Shown here: positions 6,721 to 11,111 of the stretch, one piece after another
Layout: every line of letters starts with the position of its first letter
Position numbering within the stretch: position 1 is the first letter of the stretch
Assembly (NCBI GenBank): GCA_016214925.1
Contig: JACRMO010000237.1
Coordinates: forward strand, 1 to 11,111
DNA from: Gammaproteobacteria bacterium
GTDB taxonomy: Bacteria; Pseudomonadota; Gammaproteobacteria; Thiohalobacterales; Thiohalobacteraceae
DNA length: 11,111 bases
Direction: 5' to 3'
Notes under the pieces: model-generated
The model's database searches: none
What the model was told of the DNA's origin: nothing
Seen by the model: only the letters and a program-made list of their open reading frames with translations
Program-made: the position numbers and the translations under genes

Positions 6721-6754
6721 TAAAGTGGGCCTGTGGCTGACGATGAGCTTTCTT

Positions 6755-6788
6755 AATAAAAAGGGCGCCAGTCGGCGCCCTTTTTATT
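6755..6788. terminator. Bidirectional rho-independent terminator
   Basis: AATAAAAAGGGCGCC (6755-6769) pairs perfectly with GGCGCCCTTTTTATT (6774-6788) around the tetraloop AGTC. The core is a 7-bp GC stem flanked by A and T runs on both sides, so it can end transcription from either direction: the RusA-like gene (stop 6720) on the plus strand and pntB (stop 6806) on the minus strand. Confidence 0.95.
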
Positions 6789-6805
6789 TGCAGCAGAAGC
6801 GCGAA

Positions 6806-8164
6806 TTACAACTGCTTCACTTCCTGAATCAACTTATTCGCCACTTCCTGGCCATCGCCGTACAGCATGCGCGCATTGTCGAGATAGAACAGCGCGTTCT
6901 CGATGCCGGAGAAGCCGGTGCCGCGGCCGCGTTTGACGACGATGACGTTCTTGGCCTTGTCGGCATCCAGAATCGGCATGCCGTAGATCGGGCTGTTGGG
7001 ATCGGTGCGCGCGACCGGGTTCACCACGTCGTTGGCGCCGATGATGAGCGCGACGTCGGCCTGTGGGAATTCGCCGTTGATCTCTTCGAGGTCGTAGATC
7101 TTGTCATAGGGTACGCCGGCCTCGGCGAGCAGCACGTTCATGTGGCCGGGCATGCGGCCGGCGACCGGATGAATCGCGAACTTCACCGTTACGCCCTTAT
7201 CTTCGAGCAGTTTGCAGAATTCCCAGATCTTGTGCTGCGCCTGGGCGACGGCCATGCCGTAGCCGGGCACGATGATGACCTTGTTGGCAAACGCCATCAT
7301 CACGGCGGCGTCGCTGGCGTCGACTTCCTTCATCGTGCCGCCGGTGTCGGCCGCCGCTTCGCCGCCGCTGGCGCCGAAGCCGGAGAACAGCACGTTGCTG
7401 ATCGGGCGGTTCATGGCCTTGGCCATCAATTGCGTGAGCAGCGTACCGGCGGAACCCACCACCGTGCCGGCGATGATCATCGCGGCGTTGCCGAGCACGA
7501 AGCCTTCGAAGGCGACGGCCAGACCGGTGAGCGCGTTGTACAGCGAGATCACCACCGGCATGTCGGCGCCGCCGATGGGCAGGGTCATCATGATGCCGAA
7601 GGCCAGTGCGAGCGCGAAGAAGATGAACAACGCGAGGCCGCCGGTCGAATCGGAGGTCATCAGCAACGCGCCATAGACGATGGCCGCGGCGAATACGATG
7701 AGATTGATTTTCTGCTGGCCGGGGAAGAGGAAGGATTTCTTCATCAGCCCTTGCAGCTTGGCGAAGGCGACCATCGAACCGGAGAAGGCCACCGAGCCGA
7801 TCAATGCACCGATCACAGCGAGCACCAGGAAGCTCTGGCTTTGGAACTCGCCCTTGAGCAGTTCCACCGCCGCGATGGCCGCCGCCGCACCACCGCCCAT
7901 GCCGTTATAGATGGCGATCATCTGCGGCATGTCGGTCATGGCGACCTTCTTGCCGGTGTACCAAGCTGCGCCGCCGCCGATGGCGATGGCGAGGATCATC
8001 AGCCCGAAGTTGTGCATGTCTGGCCAGAAGAAGGTGGCGATGGTCGCTACCAGCATGCCGGCGCCGGCCCAGACGATGCCGCCGCGCGCGGTGACCGGCG
8101 AGCTCATGCGTTTGAGGCCGAGGATGAACAGCACGGCCGCGGCGAAATAACTCAGCTGAATCAT
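6806..8164 (-). CDS. pntB: NAD(P) transhydrogenase subunit beta
   Basis: PntB makes up the beta part of the proton-translocating transhydrogenase, which uses the proton-motive force to drive NADH + NADP+ to NAD+ + NADPH. The 452 residues are near the E. coli length of 462. Residues 1-255 are hydrophobic helices of the membrane domain (dII), starting MIQLSYFAAAVLFILGLKRM. Residues about 285-452 are the NADP(H)-binding domain (dIII), with VIIVPGYGMAVAQAQH (296-311), GRMPGHMNVLLAEAGVPYD (336-354), GANDVVNP (376-383) and KRGRGTGFSGIEN (411-423). At the site of the E. coli channel histidine this protein reads IAIYNG (84-89), with no His. Start ATG 8164 overlaps the pntAB stop (ATGA) and has AAGGGAG 7 bases upstream within pntAB. 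It is the last gene of the operon before the shared terminator. Confidence 0.97.
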   Translation of the reverse strand: MIQLSYFAAAVLFILGLKRMSSPVTARGGIVWAGAGMLVATIATFFWPDMHNFGLMILAIAIGGGAAWYTGKKVAMTDMPQMIAIYNGMGGGAAAAIAAVELLKGEFQSQSFLVLAVIGALIGSVAFSGSMVAFAKLQGLMKKSFLFPGQQKINLIVFAAAIVYGALLMTSDSTGGLALFIFFALALAFGIMMTLPIGGADMPVVISLYNALTGLAVAFEGFVLGNAAMIIAGTVVGSAGTLLTQLMAKAMNRPISNVLFSGFGASGGEAAADTGGTMKEVDASDAAVMMAFANKVIIVPGYGMAVAQAQHKIWEFCKLLEDKGVTVKFAIHPVAGRMPGHMNVLLAEAGVPYDKIYDLEEINGEFPQADVALIIGANDVVNPVARTDPNSPIYGMPILDADKAKNVIVVKRGRGTGFSGIENALFYLDNARMLYGDGQEVANKLIQEVKQL

Positions 8165-8450
8165 TTGCCGGCTCCCTTGCTGCTCTTGAACATTTCCAGC
8201 ATGCGCTCGGTGACCACGTAGCCGCCGACGGCATTACCCGCCGCGAGCATCACGCCGAGGAAGCCGATGAAGCGTTCCATGTCGCTGTCGGCCTGGCCCA
8301 TGGCGACCATGGCGCCGACCAGCACGATGCCGTGCACGAAGTTCGAGCCGGACATCAGCGGCGTGTGCAGAATGACCGGCACGCGCGCGATCACCTCGTA
8401 GCCAGTGAACGCGGCCAGCATGAAGATATAGAGGGCGGTGAAACCTTCGA

Positions 8451-8454
<4 letters not shown>
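8161..8454 (-). CDS. pntAB: NAD(P) transhydrogenase subunit alpha part 2 (membrane part)
   Basis: This 97-residue membrane protein corresponds to the C-terminal transmembrane part of E. coli PntA, made here as a separate chain as in Rhodospirillum rubrum. Three hydrophobic spans are visible: about 5-22 (FTALYIFMLAAFTGYEVI), about 38-52 (NFVHGIVLVGAMVAMG) and about 63-82 (FIGFLGVMLAAGNAVGGYVV), followed by a short basic tail. TPLMSGSN at 31-38 is the family signature. H41, in NFVHG, occupies the place of the proton-channel histidine described for the Thermus enzyme. SD GGAAGGAG lies 7 bases before ATG 8454. Its start overlaps the pntAA stop and its stop overlaps the pntB start, both as ATGA, which implies coupled, balanced translation of the three subunits. 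Confidence 0.95.
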
Positions 8455-9584
<1,130 letters not shown>

Positions 9585-9729
9585 GCTTTGAATCTCCAAG
9601 TCCGACAGAGGGCTGCCGGGGATGTCGGCGCTGCGCGTGGGGTGCGCAGGGCAACAAAAAAACGAGAGCGACGCAGAGTGCCGCCCGGCGGCCGGAGAAC
9701 TCCGCCGAACCGCGCATGAAAAGTGCGCC

Positions 9730-9758
9730 ATGATACCGGAATCCCTGCGGTGATTGAA
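9730..9758 (-). promoter_or_regulatory. Candidate sigma-70 promoter for the pnt operon
   Basis: On the minus strand TTCAAT (9753-9758) is separated by exactly 17 bases from TATCAT (9730-9735), a five-of-six match to the -10 consensus. The -35 is poor (three of six). It would start transcription about 140 bases upstream of pntAA. No stronger candidate was seen in 9585-9800. Confidence 0.45.
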
Positions 9759-9802
9759 TACGGATGCGGCCCGCATGTCAGCGTGCGAAGCTGCGACCGA
9801 TG

Positions 9803-9841
9803 CGGCAAAAGTGACTGATTTATTAAAGTTTACTTTTGCCG
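9803..9841. repeat. 10-bp inverted repeat in the pntAA / HNH divergent region
   Basis: CGGCAAAAGT (9803-9812) and ACTTTTGCCG (9832-9841) are perfect reverse complements around a 19-base AT-rich spacer (GACTGATTTATTAAAGTTT). The right arm overlaps the candidate -35 and spacer of the HNH promoter, and the repeat lies upstream of the pnt promoter. The geometry fits an operator bound by a dimer or two dimers on one or more helix faces. A cruciform or hairpin is less likely with so long a spacer. Confidence 0.55.
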
Positions 9842-9857
9842 ACGTTTCTGACATAAA
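9829..9857 (+). promoter_or_regulatory. Candidate promoter for the HNH endonuclease gene
   Basis: TTTACT (9829-9834), a 17-base spacer and CATAAA (9852-9857) form a plausible sigma-70 promoter about 25 bases before the GTG start. It gives a short leader that includes the strong ribosome binding site. The -35 arm lies inside the right half of the inverted repeat at 9803-9841, so the gene may be repressed or activated through it. Confidence 0.4.
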
Positions 9858-9881
9858 GGCAGGCAGCCGCGGGAGGTTGTT

Positions 9882-10481
9882 GTGTTCAGTCTGAAGCATC
9901 AGATTCTGCGCACCGACGCCGCCGGTATGCCGCTGGAGTGGGTCAATTACCGGGACGCCGTGCGCCTTTATCATCTAGGGCAGGTGGCCTACGCCTGTGG
10001 GACCACTTTGGTCCGCGTGCGCGGCGGCACCAACGCCCTCACCGGCCTGCGCAGCCAGCTCGATCTCAATTCCATCATCGCCACCTACGGCAGCAATCAC
10101 GCCCTCAGTCGCGATCGCGACAGCTACATGCCGCCGCTCAACAACCCGGCGCTGTTCAAACGCGATGCCTATCTGTGCCTGTATTGCGGGGAACATTTCC
10201 GCGACAGCGATCTCTCGCGCGATCACGTTACGCCGCTGAGCCAAGACGGCGCCGATGCCTGGAACAACGTCGTCACCGCCTGCAAACGCTGCAATAACCA
10301 CAAGGCCGGCCGCCGCCCGGAACAGGCGCGCATGGAACTGCTCGCCGTGCCCTTCACGCCCACCCACGCCGAATACATCTATCTGCAAGGCAAGCGCGTG
10401 CTCGCCGATCAGATGGAATTCCTGCGCGCGCACTTCCCGCGGCACAGTCCGCTGCATCAGCGGTTGGCGGGAAAGCCCTGA
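9882..10481 (+). CDS. HNH endonuclease family protein
   Basis: This 199-residue protein has a canonical HNH (beta-beta-alpha-metal) nuclease domain in its middle. The zinc-type pairs are C99/C102 (CLYC) and C134/C137 (CKRC). The catalytic histidine is H115 in RDHV, followed by WNNVV (N128/N129) and NNHKAG (H140), with the distal C-terminal ARMELLAVPFTPTHAEYIYLQG block. The family is a common chromosomal one in proteobacteria, with an N-terminal strand region (LRTDAAGMPLEWVNYRDAVRLYH) of unknown role. Which DNA it cuts, and when, is not known to me; a restriction or repair role is possible. The GTG start at 9882 is supported by GGGAGG 5 bases upstream (9871-9876), the best Shine-Dalgarno of this region, and the protein keeps its natural N-terminus there. 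It is transcribed away from the pnt operon and has no same-strand partner nearby. Confidence 0.9.
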   Translation: MFSLKHQILRTDAAGMPLEWVNYRDAVRLYHLGQVAYACGTTLVRVRGGTNALTGLRSQLDLNSIIATYGSNHALSRDRDSYMPPLNNPALFKRDAYLCLYCGEHFRDSDLSRDHVTPLSQDGADAWNNVVTACKRCNNHKAGRRPEQARMELLAVPFTPTHAEYIYLQGKRVLADQMEFLRAHFPRHSPLHQRLAGKP

Positions 10482-10550
10482 TACACCCCATTTGAGTTTG
10501 AGCCGGTTTCCCGCCTGACGTGAACCGTGTGTGTTTACCCGGTTTCCGCC
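10466..10550. repeat. Inverted and direct repeats after the HNH gene
   Basis: GGCGGGAAA (10466-10474, within the last HNH codons) is the perfect reverse complement of TTTCCCGCC (10507-10515), with a 32-base loop. The right arm, with its flank CCGGTTTCCCGCC (10503-10515), recurs once as CCGGTTTCCGCC (10539-10550), one C shorter. There is no T-run after the stem, so a classic intrinsic terminator is not supported. It may be a REP-like element or the debris of one. Confidence 0.4.
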
Positions 10551-10650
10551 ATTCCGTAGGATGTGCAGCTCGAGCCGGCTCAGGTCGGTGTTATCGATAC
10601 CCTATAAATAGAAGCTCGCCGAATGAAGGCTGGTCGGGGCAGCATTTTTA

Positions 10651-10924
10651 ATGACGACAATCAATAAGACAAATAGTCACGGCATTCGGGATAACCATGG
10701 CCGAGGGAAAGTTGCGGACTTCCTGGTCGAGAAGATTGCCAAGGACAACGCACTGTCGGTTGTTTCCGCCTATTTCACCATTGACGACGGCATCTGCGTC
10801 GAAGTCCGCATGGCAAGCCCAACATGGGCCTTACCAACTGGCGGCAGCAGGGTGGGGGAATGACCAGGAGGTTGTCGACGACGTCAGCCTTGGCCGCTGG
10901 AGCAACGCAAGGAAGCCAACATGA
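10651..10924 (+). pseudogene. Broken gene with PLD/helicase-like N-terminus
   Basis: The frame from ATG 10651 gives GIRDNHGRGKVADFLVEKIAK and LSVVSAYFTI (to about residue 44). This is the start typical of large helicase or PLD-like domain proteins of defence and mobile regions, which normally continue with hundreds more residues. Here the likeness ends abruptly, and the frame runs into unrelated sequence (DDGICVEVRMASPTWALP) and a stop at 10861-10863. A second frame over the same stretch, reading to 10924, ends EVVDDVSLGRWSNARKPT, and its TGA overlaps the next start (ATGA at 10921-10924). This suggests an original gene that lost most of its interior by deletion and frameshift. The start has only a weak upstream GGGG. 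The identity of the second half is not recognised. Confidence 0.55.
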
Positions 10925-11111
10925 ATACTGAAGGAACATTCAAGCCCGCCCTGTTCGAAGGCCGGCAAATACGTAAGGCGTTTCACGAGGGTGAGTGGTG
11001 GTTTTCGATCATCGACGTGGTCGCGGTTCTGGTTGGAGGCGATCGGCCTCGCAAATACTGGAACGATTTGAAGAAAAAGCTCACCGCCGAAGGCTATTTC
11101 GAAGTGTCCGA
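10921..11111 (+). CDS. BRO-N / phage antirepressor-like protein (cut by window edge)
   Basis: The first 63 codons of a protein with the BRO N-terminal domain are visible. Motifs are LFEGRQIRKAFHEGEWWFSIIDVVAVL and PRKYWNDLKKKL. This ALFEG...WWFS.DVV...YW..LK pattern is shared by BRO-family, DinD-like and phage antirepressor proteins that bind DNA. The 3' end lies outside the window, so the C-terminal domain and exact subgroup cannot be told. ATG 10921 has AAGGA about 8 bases upstream. Its start overlaps the TGA of the broken gene before it. Such genes often sit in prophages or beside type I restriction-modification genes, which fits the decayed accessory edge. It was recognised from its motifs; full function is unknown. 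Confidence 0.8.
   Translation, partial: MNTEGTFKPALFEGRQIRKAFHEGEWWFSIIDVVAVLVGGDRPRKYWNDLKKKLTAEGYFEVS

Noticed and set aside
6725..8221. 498-codon open frame on the plus strand opposite pntB
   Set aside because: The protein is His/Gly/Asp-rich low-complexity sequence, as expected from the antisense of a GC-rich gene. pntB on the other strand has full family motifs, and no ribosome binding site or homology supports this frame.
9585..9974. Upstream in-frame extension of pntAA to 9974
   Set aside because: The added residues show no family likeness, contain the divergent promoter region and lack a ribosome binding site. ATG 9584 matches the family start.
10603..10609. TATAAAT as a promoter -10 for the broken gene
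   Set aside because: No -35-like hexamer lies at 16-18 bases upstream, so it is only a -10-like match.

Overview
The window looks like a chromosomal segment of a GC-rich (about 60%) gammaproteobacterium. PriA, a DUF2058/YaiL-type protein, DbpA and a split proton-translocating transhydrogenase (pntAA-pntAB-pntB) all read as housekeeping genes of that group. I cannot name the genus.

Layout, left to right. (1) 1-2195, minus strand: priA, the replication-restart helicase, complete except for its last few residues. (2) 2196-2793: a 598-base intergenic region with three perfect TTATNCACA DnaA boxes, several inverted repeats and an AT-richer stretch; it resembles a replication-origin or DnaA-controlled region. 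(3) 2794-5133, minus strand: DUF2058 protein, a small single-RRM RNA-binding protein, and the DEAD-box helicase dbpA. All run in one direction with gaps of about 60-70 bases, which suggests a co-directional RNA/ribosome-assembly and cold-adaptation group. (4) 5141-5692, plus strand: a HigB/Gp49-type toxin remnant that lost its 5' end right at the dbpA start, followed by an intact HigA-type antitoxin. (5) 5800-6720, plus strand: an AT-richer pair coding for a small membrane protein and a RusA-like protein with the DxD...D acidic signature. The pair ends at a near-perfect bidirectional terminator at 6755-6788. (6) 6806-9584, minus strand: the pntAA-pntAB-pntB operon, translationally coupled by two ATGA overlaps. 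(7) 9585-9881: a divergent promoter region with a 10-bp inverted repeat. (8) 9882-10481, plus strand: an HNH endonuclease family gene with a strong ribosome binding site and a GTG start. (9) 10482-11111: an accessory edge with repeats, a broken gene whose N-terminus resembles PLD/helicase-type proteins, and the start of a BRO-N/antirepressor-like gene that runs off the window.

Functionally, the window mixes stable core genes (replication restart, 50S ribosome assembly, NADPH supply) with two accessory insertions: the higBA remnant plus the RusA-like pair, and the right edge. The most interesting points are the DnaA-box cluster upstream of priA, the RusA-like/membrane-protein pair of foreign composition, the decayed toxin with a surviving antitoxin abutting dbpA, and the inverted repeat between pntAA and the HNH gene.
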